A stretch of 64,000 bases of DNA from an uncultured Arenicella sp. (GTDB taxonomy: Bacteria > Pseudomonadota > Gammaproteobacteria > Arenicellales > Arenicellaceae), in contig CALINO010000001.1 in NCBI GenBank assembly GCA_938045295.1, forward strand, positions 42,028-106,027, written 5' to 3'. A model generated the notes under the pieces. That model was not told the origin of the DNA and did not search any database. It was given only the letters and a program-made list of their open reading frames with translations. The position numbers and the translations under genes were made by a program. Within the stretch, counting starts at the first letter, position 1; the number at the start of each line of letters is the position of its first letter. Shown piece after piece: positions 29,907 through 38,529 of this stretch.

Positions 29907-30080
29907 ATGGCACGCATGAGCGCAAAAGATAAAGCTGAATTCAGAAAAGCAATGGCGGCAAAAGGGTATTCGCGGATTCCTGTTTACGCGCCGACTAATG
30001 CCAAGGAGCTTAGGGCGGAAATACTTGAAGTGACCCAGAAAATGGTCGAAGAATATGAGCGGCTTAACCCTAGTAATTAG
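29907..30080 (+). CDS. Small hypothetical protein (57 aa)
   Basis: Below the ORF-track cutoff: MARMSAKDKAEFRKAMAAKGYSRIPVYAPTNAKELRAEILEVTQKMVEEYERLNPSN*, preceded by an AGAGGA ribosome-binding-like sequence. Confidence 0.6.
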   Translation: MARMSAKDKAEFRKAMAAKGYSRIPVYAPTNAKELRAEILEVTQKMVEEYERLNPSN

Positions 30081-30088
30081 TTAAACTA

Positions 30089-30394
30089 GTGAGACTTAAC
30101 TTAAAGGTGAAAATAAACCCTAAGTTTGAAGCAATAATTGACATACTGGTATTCACAGTATTTTGCGTGATAGTGTTGAAAAACCTTAAGTCTCCGCCTG
30201 TCTGGCTGTGTTTGGTTCTAGTGTTAGTCAGCGTTTCAGTTTGTTCTTTGTGTGTAAAAAAAGAATTTGATAGGCCACAAGAAGATGCGTTTTATTCTCT
30301 AAATATTCATACATTAAAGTATTTATCATTATGGTCAGTTATATCATTAATTTTGATCTGGATATTTAATCCTGAAAGTCTTTTCTTCATTTAA
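30089..30394 (+). CDS. Hypothetical membrane protein
   Basis: 101 aa with about three hydrophobic segments; overlaps the convergent DUF4105 gene by 4 bp. Confidence 0.45.
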   Translation: MRLNLKVKINPKFEAIIDILVFTVFCVIVLKNLKSPPVWLCLVLVLVSVSVCSLCVKKEFDRPQEDAFYSLNIHTLKYLSLWSVISLILIWIFNPESLFFI

Positions 30395-31209
30395 TTTATT
30401 CGGATTTTTTGCGAGAAATCAGCGTCATCAATATTTGAAAATCTGGGGTTGATTAAGGCTGACTCACGTACTTGATCTAGACTCTCAGTATTACTGATAT
30501 AACCCAGCTCATAGGCAATTTCATCTGAATTGCCTGGCAAGATAATGCGGCTATCCACCCAAGAAAACACACTTCTGAACTGATCTGATTGGGCTAACAG
30601 CCCGGTCATGCAGTTGTCGATTAGGGTGTTGTAGAACGTCGGTTTTCTGGTTAGCACCTGTGCTTCTCTGAGAAAGTTCAGCAATAACGGTTTGGTGTAA
30701 AGTTCTGGCACATTCAGTTTGTGCAAATAAACCGGTTCACTGCGAATGTGGGTACGTAACCCGATCACATCTTGTTCCGTTGCCAGCACAATTGTTTTGG
30801 TGTAGTTCCTAAATAGCCCTTTAATTGGGTCGTAGCCGTCAGTGTGCTTTTCTTCTAATCGCGCCTCTATGGACACCACTAAGAATGTGTCATTAGAAAA
30901 TTCAAAGCTCAAAAAAACGTGTGCTAGGCCGTTATCACCAAAGTGAGATAAGCCGTACCAAGCCTGTTTGAATTCTGACAACTGATAGGTTTCATCTAAA
31001 TAGCGTATTTGAGCAATGGTGCCATCGCGGTTATAACGATAGTCGCGCACATTATGTATGCTGATGGTGTCTTTTTCTAACTCTACGGTTGGCAGAATTT
31101 GAAACTGAGTTTGCCATGATCTCTCATTGCTGGGGGTTTTAGACGCTAAAAACAGCAAGGCAATACTCAGAGCGCTAAAGATGAAAAACGTTATTTTTTT
31201 GATAGGCAT
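30391..31209 (-). CDS. DUF4105 (Lnb N-terminal-like) protein
   Basis: YGLSHFGDNGLAHVFLSFEF, VSIEARLEEKHTDGYDPIKGLFRNY, FYNTLIDNCMTGLLAQ are DUF4105-type motifs; N-terminal signal anchor. Confidence 0.85.
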   Translation of the reverse strand: MPIKKITFFIFSALSIALLFLASKTPSNERSWQTQFQILPTVELEKDTISIHNVRDYRYNRDGTIAQIRYLDETYQLSEFKQAWYGLSHFGDNGLAHVFLSFEFSNDTFLVVSIEARLEEKHTDGYDPIKGLFRNYTKTIVLATEQDVIGLRTHIRSEPVYLHKLNVPELYTKPLLLNFLREAQVLTRKPTFYNTLIDNCMTGLLAQSDQFRSVFSWVDSRIILPGNSDEIAYELGYISNTESLDQVRESALINPRFSNIDDADFSQKIRIN

Positions 31210-31375
31210 TACTTTATTTTATCGATATTGCTTTAGCAGTCATTACGATGGGGTGCTTTTTAGGTTATATTGCGGCGCAATTATATTTTTACAGAAGCCG
31301 GACGAGGCATGTTCATATAAATGCCGCCTTACTTTCCGTTCTAACAGCCTTAAGCTCTGACAGCATTTGATTTAA

Positions 31376-31550
31376 CTATTTTTGCTGCGTGGCTTTTTGT
31401 TTTGCTTGCTTAATCCAGTCAATATAATCATTGTGTTGATACGCGGTGGCTCACTGTAATTTTGTATTAGATTTTGTTCTTGCAATGCTTTTTCCACGAA
31501 TAAGGGCATTGGTGGCGGTCACGCTTTAATTTAGAAAAGTCTGTTTTCAT
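31376..31550 (-). pseudogene. Decayed YdeI/OmdA-associated-like small protein gene with two frameshifts
   Basis: Minus strand pieces in three frames: MKTDFSKLKRDRHQ / MPLFVEKALQEQNLIQNYSEP / AYQHNDYIDWIKQAKQKATQQK*. Read in order, they resemble the short YdeI/OmdA-associated family (FSKLKRDR-PMP-FV--AL...PPYQQNDYIGWI--AK). Confidence 0.55.
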
Positions 31551-31757
31551 TGGTTCTCAGTTTTTATTGGCCATAGCCGTTTGATTTGGCTGTTTGGTTT
31601 AGCGACTCAATTCGCAGCCGTTCGGGTTAATGTCTGTTGCCCAATGAAATTAAGAAAGCGAAATAAAATAAACACACAGTCTTTGCATGATAGGCGCTCG
31701 CTCTAGAGAGCGCAAATAGTGCATTTTGAAAAACTGAACCTCTTGCGGTAATAAACA

Positions 31758-32852
31758 ATGAAAGCAAAAGCAGCAATTTTTCCAGACGCCAATGGTGGCA
31801 TTTCTATTGATGAAGTGGAGCTTGAATCTCCTCGAGCTGATGAGCTGCTGGTGAAAATCACGGCTTGCGGTATTTGCCATACTGATTTAAGTATGATGGG
31901 GCCGGCTCCATTCATTCCTCTGCCGGTTGTATTAGGTCATGAAGGGGTTGGCATAGTGGAAAAAGTTGGCGCTGAGGTAACCGATTTTAGCCCTGGTGAT
32001 AAGGTGCTTTTATCCATAGACCATTGCGGTACTTGTTCAGCCTGCGATATTGGCAGCCCCGCGTATTGCGAAGAGATGATGGTGCGTCATTTTTCTGCCG
32101 GGCGCCCCGACGGAAGCTCCCCAATAACGTATAAAGGCGAAAGAATGGGCGGCTCATTTTTTGCTCAGTCATCGTTCGCCAGCCATTCAATTGCTCCGGC
32201 TCGTGCCGCGGTAAAAATGGACGACGACATTCCTTTAGAGCTAATGGCACCGCTTGGTTGCGGGGTGCAAACAGGGGCTGGCACGGTGTTGAACATTTTC
32301 GAACCCAAAGCAGGGCAAGGCATTGCTATTTTTGGCGTTGGCGCAGTAGGTCTTTCGGCGGTAATGGCGGCCAAATACGCCAACTGTTACCCGATAATTG
32401 CGATTGATAAAAATGCGCAACGTTTAGAACTGGCCAAAGAGTTGGGTGCGGATGTGGGTATTAATACGCAAACTCACGATGCGTTAGAAGAAATACAAAA
32501 AATAACCAACGATCGCGGCGTTGAGTATTCTTTTGATAACACCGGCGCGGCCGACGTTATCAAGACCGCACTAGACTGTCTGCATAAAAACGGAACATGC
32601 GCAATTGCAAACAGCCAAGAGGAGCTCACCATTAACGGTTTTGGTATTTTACTCGGCAAAACGTTAAGAGGTTCACTTGAAGGCAATAGCGTGCCAAGAA
32701 CCTTTATTCCTGAGCTGGTTGAGATGTATCGGCAAGGTCACTTACCGCTAGAAAAGCTAGTGAAATTTTACCCGTTTGAAGAGTTAGAAACCGCCCTAGC
32801 TGATGCGCATTCAGGGGCTGTCATTAAACCCATTTTGACAATGAGTACTTGA
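31758..32852 (+). CDS. Zinc-dependent NAD(P) alcohol dehydrogenase (aryl/benzyl-alcohol dehydrogenase-like MDR)
   Basis: CGICHTDLSMMG, GHEGVGIVEKVG, CGTCSACDIGSPAYCEE (structural Zn), IFGVGAVGLSAVMAAK (Rossmann). Confidence 0.93.
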   Translation: MKAKAAIFPDANGGISIDEVELESPRADELLVKITACGICHTDLSMMGPAPFIPLPVVLGHEGVGIVEKVGAEVTDFSPGDKVLLSIDHCGTCSACDIGSPAYCEEMMVRHFSAGRPDGSSPITYKGERMGGSFFAQSSFASHSIAPARAAVKMDDDIPLELMAPLGCGVQTGAGTVLNIFEPKAGQGIAIFGVGAVGLSAVMAAKYANCYPIIAIDKNAQRLELAKELGADVGINTQTHDALEEIQKITNDRGVEYSFDNTGAADVIKTALDCLHKNGTCAIANSQEELTINGFGILLGKTLRGSLEGNSVPRTFIPELVEMYRQGHLPLEKLVKFYPFEELETALADAHSGAVIKPILTMST

Positions 32853-32904
32853 ATTAAAAAGAGCAGGGCAGCATCAACGGGTAAGTGAAAATAAGTTGAA
32901 CAAT

Positions 32905-33321
32905 TTAGTTGTGATTGGGGTTAGAACACGACTTGTTGTAGCCTAATCGGCAGGCTCTTTTGCTTGCCCACGCCATATAAAGTTTGTCACTTAAGCCTTT
33001 CAATACTGGCCAGCGCGTAATTGCAAATAACCAGCCTAAGCGTGTGTGCTGCCATGCATGAACGGTGGCATCTAGGGCTTGTAGCCAAGTTTTGTCGGCT
33101 TTTTTAAGGTGCATGATGGTTAACAAATTACTGCGTTCAACACCCAGTTGGTTGAGCTGTGAGCCGGTTAAGTCGTGAATATTTAACAGCGTTAGTTGTT
33201 GGTCTTTCAAGCGATTTAAAAGGGCGATTTCTTTTGAGCAAAGCTCACATTTACCGTCGTAATATAATGTGTCCAAAAGGTGCCTCGTAACAACTTTTTT
33301 TCTTACGTTTATAGTTTCCAC
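32905..33321 (-). CDS. DCC-family thiol-disulfide oxidoreductase (DUF393)
   Basis: LYYDGKCELCSKEIALLNRLKDQQLTLLNI; LHVWQHTRLGWL-type C-terminus. Confidence 0.85.
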   Translation of the reverse strand: METINVRKKVVTRHLLDTLYYDGKCELCSKEIALLNRLKDQQLTLLNIHDLTGSQLNQLGVERSNLLTIMHLKKADKTWLQALDATVHAWQHTRLGWLFAITRWPVLKGLSDKLYMAWASKRACRLGYNKSCSNPNHN

Positions 33322-33405
33322 ATTTTAACGTAGCGGCTAGAACGGCTTGTGATGATAGCGTTCAAAAGTTAGACTTTACTCACTAATAATAAATAAAACG
33401 AAAAA

Positions 33406-34836
33406 ATGGACAATCAACGCGAACAATTTGGTTCTAAACTTGGGTTTATTTTAGCCGCGGCCGGATCGGCCGTAGGGATTGGAAACTTGGTTGGTTTTCC
33501 GGTCAATGCCGCCAAAAGTGGCGGTGCGGCTTTTTTAATGGTTTACGCTTTTTTTGTGGTGGTTATTTGCCTGCCCGTGATGATGGCAGAAATGTCATTA
33601 GGACGACACACTAAGCGAAACCCATTGGGCGCTTACAGCTCAGTATCCGGTGGCCAATTTTTATGGAAAATTGGTGGTTGGCTAGCTCTAATTACGCCAT
33701 TCATGATTGCGGTGTTTTATCAGGTCTTGACGGTATGGTTGCTGGCGTACTTTGTTGGCGCAATCAGTGGCAATCTTCAAGCCATGGCAGCCCCTGCTTA
33801 TTTTGGTAACTTTATTCAGTCAAATTCAGTGTTTGTTTATTTGGTTGTACTGATTTTCATTGTTGGCTACGTACTCAATTCTGGAGTGCAAAAGGGCATA
33901 GAACGGTTAGCAAAAATACTTATGCCGACCTTATTTGTAATGCTGATGTTACTCACCATTTTTGTGTTAACGCTGCCAAATGCCTTAGTGGGTATTAAGT
34001 ATTATTTGGTGCCCGACATCAGCAAAATCAGCCCAGAGGTGATTAGTAATGCTTTGGGGCAAGCGTTCTTTTCATTATCTCTTGGCATGGGTATTTTGAT
34101 TACCTATGGCTCGTACGTTAGCCGTAAAGAAAGCATCGCCGGCGGCGCTAAAATGGTGGCCTTGGTTGATACTTCGGTGGCCTTTTTTGCTGGTTTGTTA
34201 ATTTTGCCTGCCATTTTTGTGTTTAACCCGGCTACGGATACCAGCGAGTTATCATCATCGTCGGTGTCGCTGGTATTCACATTTTTGCCTAAAATTTTCT
34301 TATCATTACAGTCGATTGTGGGGTATTTAGGCGCCAGTATTTTTGCCGCTACCTTTTTCTTATTAGTGTTTTTTGCCGCGTTGACGTCGCAGGTTTCGAT
34401 ATTGCAGGTGCCATTGTCGGCATTTCAAGATGAGCTTAAATTAAGCCGTTTGAAGAGTGTACTAAGCCTTGGTGGCTGTGCCATTTTGCTGGTGGTCGCG
34501 TGTACGGTGTCGTTTGGTATGGTCGATTACTTTACCAATTTCACTAATTACGGTAATGCTAATAAGTCGTTTTTTGATGTGGTGATCGATGTGTTCTACG
34601 ACACAATTTTGCCGCTCAATGGTTTCATCATTTGTGTGTTCGCAATGCATTATTGGAAAAAAGCAAACCTTAATGCCGAGATGTCGATCGGTGACGAAAA
34701 CTTTCAAGGCTCATTTACGCAAAAGTACGTAAACGGTTCGCTCAGTTATGTGATTCCAGCGGTGTTATTGATCGTGTTTATCAACACCGTTTGCATTAAG
34801 TTTTTCGGTTTCAGCTTAACTGATTATTTGTCATAA
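33406..34836 (+). CDS. Sodium-dependent transporter, SNF family
   Basis: FGSKLGFILAAAGSAVGIGNLVGFPVNAAKSGGAAFLMVYAFF; AFFSLSLGMGILITYGSYV. Confidence 0.95.
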   Translation: MDNQREQFGSKLGFILAAAGSAVGIGNLVGFPVNAAKSGGAAFLMVYAFFVVVICLPVMMAEMSLGRHTKRNPLGAYSSVSGGQFLWKIGGWLALITPFMIAVFYQVLTVWLLAYFVGAISGNLQAMAAPAYFGNFIQSNSVFVYLVVLIFIVGYVLNSGVQKGIERLAKILMPTLFVMLMLLTIFVLTLPNALVGIKYYLVPDISKISPEVISNALGQAFFSLSLGMGILITYGSYVSRKESIAGGAKMVALVDTSVAFFAGLLILPAIFVFNPATDTSELSSSSVSLVFTFLPKIFLSLQSIVGYLGASIFAATFFLLVFFAALTSQVSILQVPLSAFQDELKLSRLKSVLSLGGCAILLVVACTVSFGMVDYFTNFTNYGNANKSFFDVVIDVFYDTILPLNGFIICVFAMHYWKKANLNAEMSIGDENFQGSFTQKYVNGSLSYVIPAVLLIVFINTVCIKFFGFSLTDYLS

Positions 34837-34902
34837 GCATCATGATGGTGACCGTGCTTTTTACTTGCATGGGCAAATAAACCCTTAGCGATCAGCATAA
34901 AA

Positions 34903-34924
34903 AAGGGCGACATACGTCGCCCTT
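34903..34924. terminator. Bidirectional-type terminator hairpin between convergent SNF transporter and smpB
   Basis: AAGGGCGAC-ATAC-GTCGCCCTT, perfect 9-bp stem with A/T-rich flanks. Confidence 0.85.
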
Positions 34925-34995
34925 AAATCAAAAATAGTTATCGTAATAAAAAGTCGCTTTAGATGGTAAATAGCGTCTTAGGTAAGGGTGCTGAA

Positions 34996-35466
34996 CTAGC
35001 CGCCTTTAAGCACTCGTTGTTGATCGCGCTTCCAATCACGCTCTTTAATGCTGGCACGTTTGTCGTGCTGTTTTTTACCCTTGGCCAGGCCTATTTTTAA
35101 CTTGGCGCGGCCTCTTACCCAATATAGGCTCAATGGTGCAAGCGTATAGCCCGCGCGCTCTACTTGGCCGATTAAACGGCTAATTTCATAGCGTTTGAGC
35201 AGTAACTTACGTTTTCTAACTGGGTCGGCTGTTTTGTGAGTAGACGTAGTCGCTAATGGCGTTAGATGTGCGCCGTATAAATACAGTTCGCCATTATCAA
35301 TGATTACGTAGCTTTCTTTGAGCTGTACACGGCCTGCACGCATACTTTTGACTTCCCAGCCCTCAAGTGCGATGCCGGCTTCAAATTCTTCTTCAATAAA
35401 ATAATCGAAGCGTGCCTTTTTATTAGAGGCAATCGTGTTTGGTGGTGTTTTTTTCTGCTTGGCCAT
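34996..35466 (-). CDS. smpB: SsrA-binding protein
   Basis: [40 protein letters not shown]...[29 protein letters not shown]. Confidence 0.98.
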   Translation of the reverse strand: MAKQKKTPPNTIASNKKARFDYFIEEEFEAGIALEGWEVKSMRAGRVQLKESYVIIDNGELYLYGAHLTPLATTSTHKTADPVRKRKLLLKRYEISRLIGQVERAGYTLAPLSLYWVRGRAKLKIGLAKGKKQHDKRASIKERDWKRDQQRVLKGG

Positions 35467-35652
35467 GGGGTTGGTAAAATATCGTGCTAGGGTATACTCA
35501 ATATTGCTGGTTGGTTTAATACGAATGATACAGTTACTGAACCTAAAACGAAACCAACCCTTTTCTAAGATTGCTTTTTTACTGGCTTAATATAGTTTGG
35601 TTTAAGGCGACATGAACCTTGTAAATTAGACACACATTACTGAGCTTAAGCG

Positions 35653-37041
35653 TTGGCAAATACTGCGAAAACAATCAAAAGCAATAATCGCGGCTGGGGT
35701 TCGTACAGTGCGTTCTTATTTGCGGCCATTGGGTCATCCATTGGTTTGGGTAATTTATGGAAATTCCCTTATGAACTAGGTGTGCACGGTGGCACGTTTT
35801 TGGTTGTCTATATTGCCTGTGTGTTATTGGTTGGCCTGCCTCTTATTCTGTCTGAATTAATGATTGGCCGTATTGGCAAGGGTAACTCGGTGCGCAGTAT
35901 TGGCAATATTGTGTCCGAATACCGTTATTCTGGGCTGTGGCAGGTTATTGCTTGGTTGGGCATTGTCACTAGCTTTATTATTTTCTCGTATTACAGTGTG
36001 GTTGCCAGCTGGATCTTATTCTATGTCATGCAGTCGCTGGCCGGTGCCTTTGCCGATGCGCCGGCAGAAATCACGCGGCACTCTTTTGGCGCCTTATTAC
36101 GTAACACAGATCAAATGTTACTGTGGCACTCGGTCTTTGTGTTGTTGGTGGTGTCAGTGTTAGCGCAACCGGTTCGCAAAGGCTTGGAGCGTGCGGTGCG
36201 CTTGTTAATGCCATTGTTTGTAATTTTCGTGATTTGGCTTTATCTGGAAGTGTCGTCGGTTGGCAATATAGATGCCGCACGCAGTTTTATGTTTCATTTT
36301 GATTGGAATGACATTACCCCTGAGTTGTTAGTAAGCGCATTATGTCAGTCGCTTTTTTCGCTGAGCATTGGCGTCGGCATTCTGATTTTGTATGGTTCTT
36401 ATTTAAGTGAACACCGCCCGTTACTTATTGGTGCCGGAGCCATCGTTATTTTTGATACGCTGTGCGCGGTACTCATGGCGGTGTTTATTTTTTCGTTTGT
36501 GTTTAAATTTAATCTAGACCCAGGAGCCGGAGCTGGATTGATTTTTGAAACTTTGCCGTTGGCATTCTCGCAACTCTCCGCTGACTATTCTTGGGCTTCC
36601 AGCCTGTTTTTCTTGCTGTTGTTAATCACAGCCTTAGTCTCCGGTTTTGCATTATTAGAGCCGTCGATTGCCATGCTGGTTGAGCAGACTAAGTTACGCC
36701 GCCGTGTGTGCGCGTGGTTAGTGGGTGGGGTTGCGTGGTTATTGGGCTTGTTGTCGGTTTATTCTCTGCAAGGCAATTCCTTCAGTTTTTATTACTTCTC
36801 TAAAGAATATAAACACGGCTATTTTGATTTTTTTAATATACTCAGCACCCATCTGCTGTTGCCATTAACCGCATTATTGATTGCGTGTTTTTCTGCTTGG
36901 GTGGTGCCAAAAGTCATGGCGCAAGAAGCCATCAGCATTCGGCCAAAATTCACATTTAGGGTGTGGCGCTTTTGCAGTCGTTACATAGCTCCGTTTATAA
37001 TTAGCGCGGTTTTACTCATCGTGTTGGTCTATCCATCATAA
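35653..37041 (+). CDS. Sodium-dependent transporter, SNF family (second copy)
   Basis: WGSYSAFLFAAIGSSIGLGNLWKFPYELGVHGGTFLVVYI; LFSLSIGVGILILYGSYL. Annotated start is TTG. Confidence 0.93.
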   Translation: MANTAKTIKSNNRGWGSYSAFLFAAIGSSIGLGNLWKFPYELGVHGGTFLVVYIACVLLVGLPLILSELMIGRIGKGNSVRSIGNIVSEYRYSGLWQVIAWLGIVTSFIIFSYYSVVASWILFYVMQSLAGAFADAPAEITRHSFGALLRNTDQMLLWHSVFVLLVVSVLAQPVRKGLERAVRLLMPLFVIFVIWLYLEVSSVGNIDAARSFMFHFDWNDITPELLVSALCQSLFSLSIGVGILILYGSYLSEHRPLLIGAGAIVIFDTLCAVLMAVFIFSFVFKFNLDPGAGAGLIFETLPLAFSQLSADYSWASSLFFLLLLITALVSGFALLEPSIAMLVEQTKLRRRVCAWLVGGVAWLLGLLSVYSLQGNSFSFYYFSKEYKHGYFDFFNILSTHLLLPLTALLIACFSAWVVPKVMAQEAISIRPKFTFRVWRFCSRYIAPFIISAVLLIVLVYPS

Positions 37042-37072
37042 TTTCACTCCTGAATTAGGCTCTCTGATACAA

Positions 37073-37507
37073 ATGAAGGTTCAAAGATCGGCACTACTGC
37101 CGTACAGCGCAGCGCAAATGTTCGCCATTATTAACGACGTGAGGGCTTACCCTGAGTTTCTAAATGGTTGCGACAGTGCGCAAGTGCTGGAAGAGTCAGC
37201 GCACCACTTGATTGCGAAGTTAAAAATAACTTATGCCAAGTTAAGCGTTTCATTCACCACCAAAAATCAATTAAAACCCGCTGAGAGTATTGATATGCAG
37301 CTGGTGGAAGGGCCGTTTAAAAACTTGCACGGCCAATGGCACATTAAGTCACTCAGTGACGCCGCCTGCAAAGTTTCGTTAAGCATGGATTTTTCGTTTG
37401 ACAGTGCCATTACTCAACGCATGTTTGGTAAAATGTTTCAGTCTGTTGTGAGCGCACAAGTCGATGCATTTGAGAAACGCGCGAATGATATTTATCAGAA
37501 TGCTTAA
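37073..37507 (+). CDS. ratA: RatA / COQ10-like START-domain protein
   Basis: MKVQRSALLPYSAAQMFAIINDVRAYPEFLNGCDSAQVLEES; upstream of rnfH as is typical. Confidence 0.93.
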   Translation: MKVQRSALLPYSAAQMFAIINDVRAYPEFLNGCDSAQVLEESAHHLIAKLKITYAKLSVSFTTKNQLKPAESIDMQLVEGPFKNLHGQWHIKSLSDAACKVSLSMDFSFDSAITQRMFGKMFQSVVSAQVDAFEKRANDIYQNA

Positions 37508-37516
37508 AAGAGGTTA

Positions 37517-37858
37517 GTGGTGCAACATACGATTTCAGTTTCAGTGGTTTTTGCCACACCTAAGAAGCAATGGTTACAGACGTTAACGGTGCCTCGCGGC
37601 ACCAGTGCTTTTGAGCTGGTTGAACAATCAGGCTTGTTGCAGGATGTTGGTATGCTTGAAAACAGCCAACCCGAATCATTATTATTAGGCATTCACTCAC
37701 AGAGAGTGGAGCACGACCATTTATTGGAAGAGGGCGACCGTGTCGAAATTTACCGCCCATTAACCGCTGACCCCAAGGAAGTAAGGCGGCAATTGGCTAA
37801 AATGGGTAAAACCATGGGTTCTAAAAATACAGGCAGCAAAAGTGCTGACCCCAAATAA
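37517..37858 (+). CDS. rnfH: RnfH/RatB family ubiquitin-like protein (GTG start)
   Basis: ISVSVVFATPKKQWLQTLTVPRGTSAFELVEQSGLL...LEEGDRVEIYRPLTADPKEVRRQLAK. Confidence 0.93.
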   Translation: MVQHTISVSVVFATPKKQWLQTLTVPRGTSAFELVEQSGLLQDVGMLENSQPESLLLGIHSQRVEHDHLLEEGDRVEIYRPLTADPKEVRRQLAKMGKTMGSKNTGSKSADPK

Positions 37859-38529
37859 GAGTCATTGAGTTCTATCTTCTTAAAAAGTATTAAAACGCGC
37901 TTTAAATTACAGGCTTACTAATATTAAGTTGTGGTTGCCGAACGTCCATTGCCATTCGCTGCTTATTGAGCGCAACCCCATTGTGCAAATTGCTTTAATC
38001 TAATTTTACTTGCCTGAAACAGCATCTCGGTTTATCTTAAAAGCGGGGATGTTATCTATCGTTACAATTTATCCACACTGTATTTACATAATCTACACTT
38101 GGCTTACGCCATAGTGTGTTGAGTCTTATGTTTTGTAATGTTTGGTCTTATAAAAGTCATAAGTAATATAACTGAAATAAATACACCTCAATTTGACGAT
38201 TGTTTGATAGTGTGTTTAAGTGTCTTTAAAATCAATAACTTAGGCTGTTTTTATTGGAATTTACAGACCACCCCAAATAGACAATATGTTTTTGAAATTT
38301 TCAACAATAATGATACAAATAGATTTAGCGGTGACTTACTTTTAAAAAATATTAAATACAGTGCACCGCATGGCATCAACGAGAATAGAAGAATTAGGTG
38401 TTTATCTTAGGCTTTAGGTACTGACAGAGTGGCCGAGTATAAGGCCGTAAAATTGTTCTCACAGAATGCTAAATACAAGAATGAACACAATAATAAAAGT
38501 TTAACAAAACCTTGAGAGGGGGAGTATAA

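Noticed and set aside
38138-38410. 90-aa ORF MFGLIKVISNITEINTPQFDD...
   Set aside because: AT-rich spacer, no recognisable motif or ribosome-binding context; likely chance.
38425-38470. tRNA-like string gagtggccgagtataaggcc resembling a Ser/Leu tRNA D-arm
   Set aside because: No matching acceptor stem, anticodon arm or T-arm (no GGTTCGAATCC-type sequence) follows; not a tRNA.
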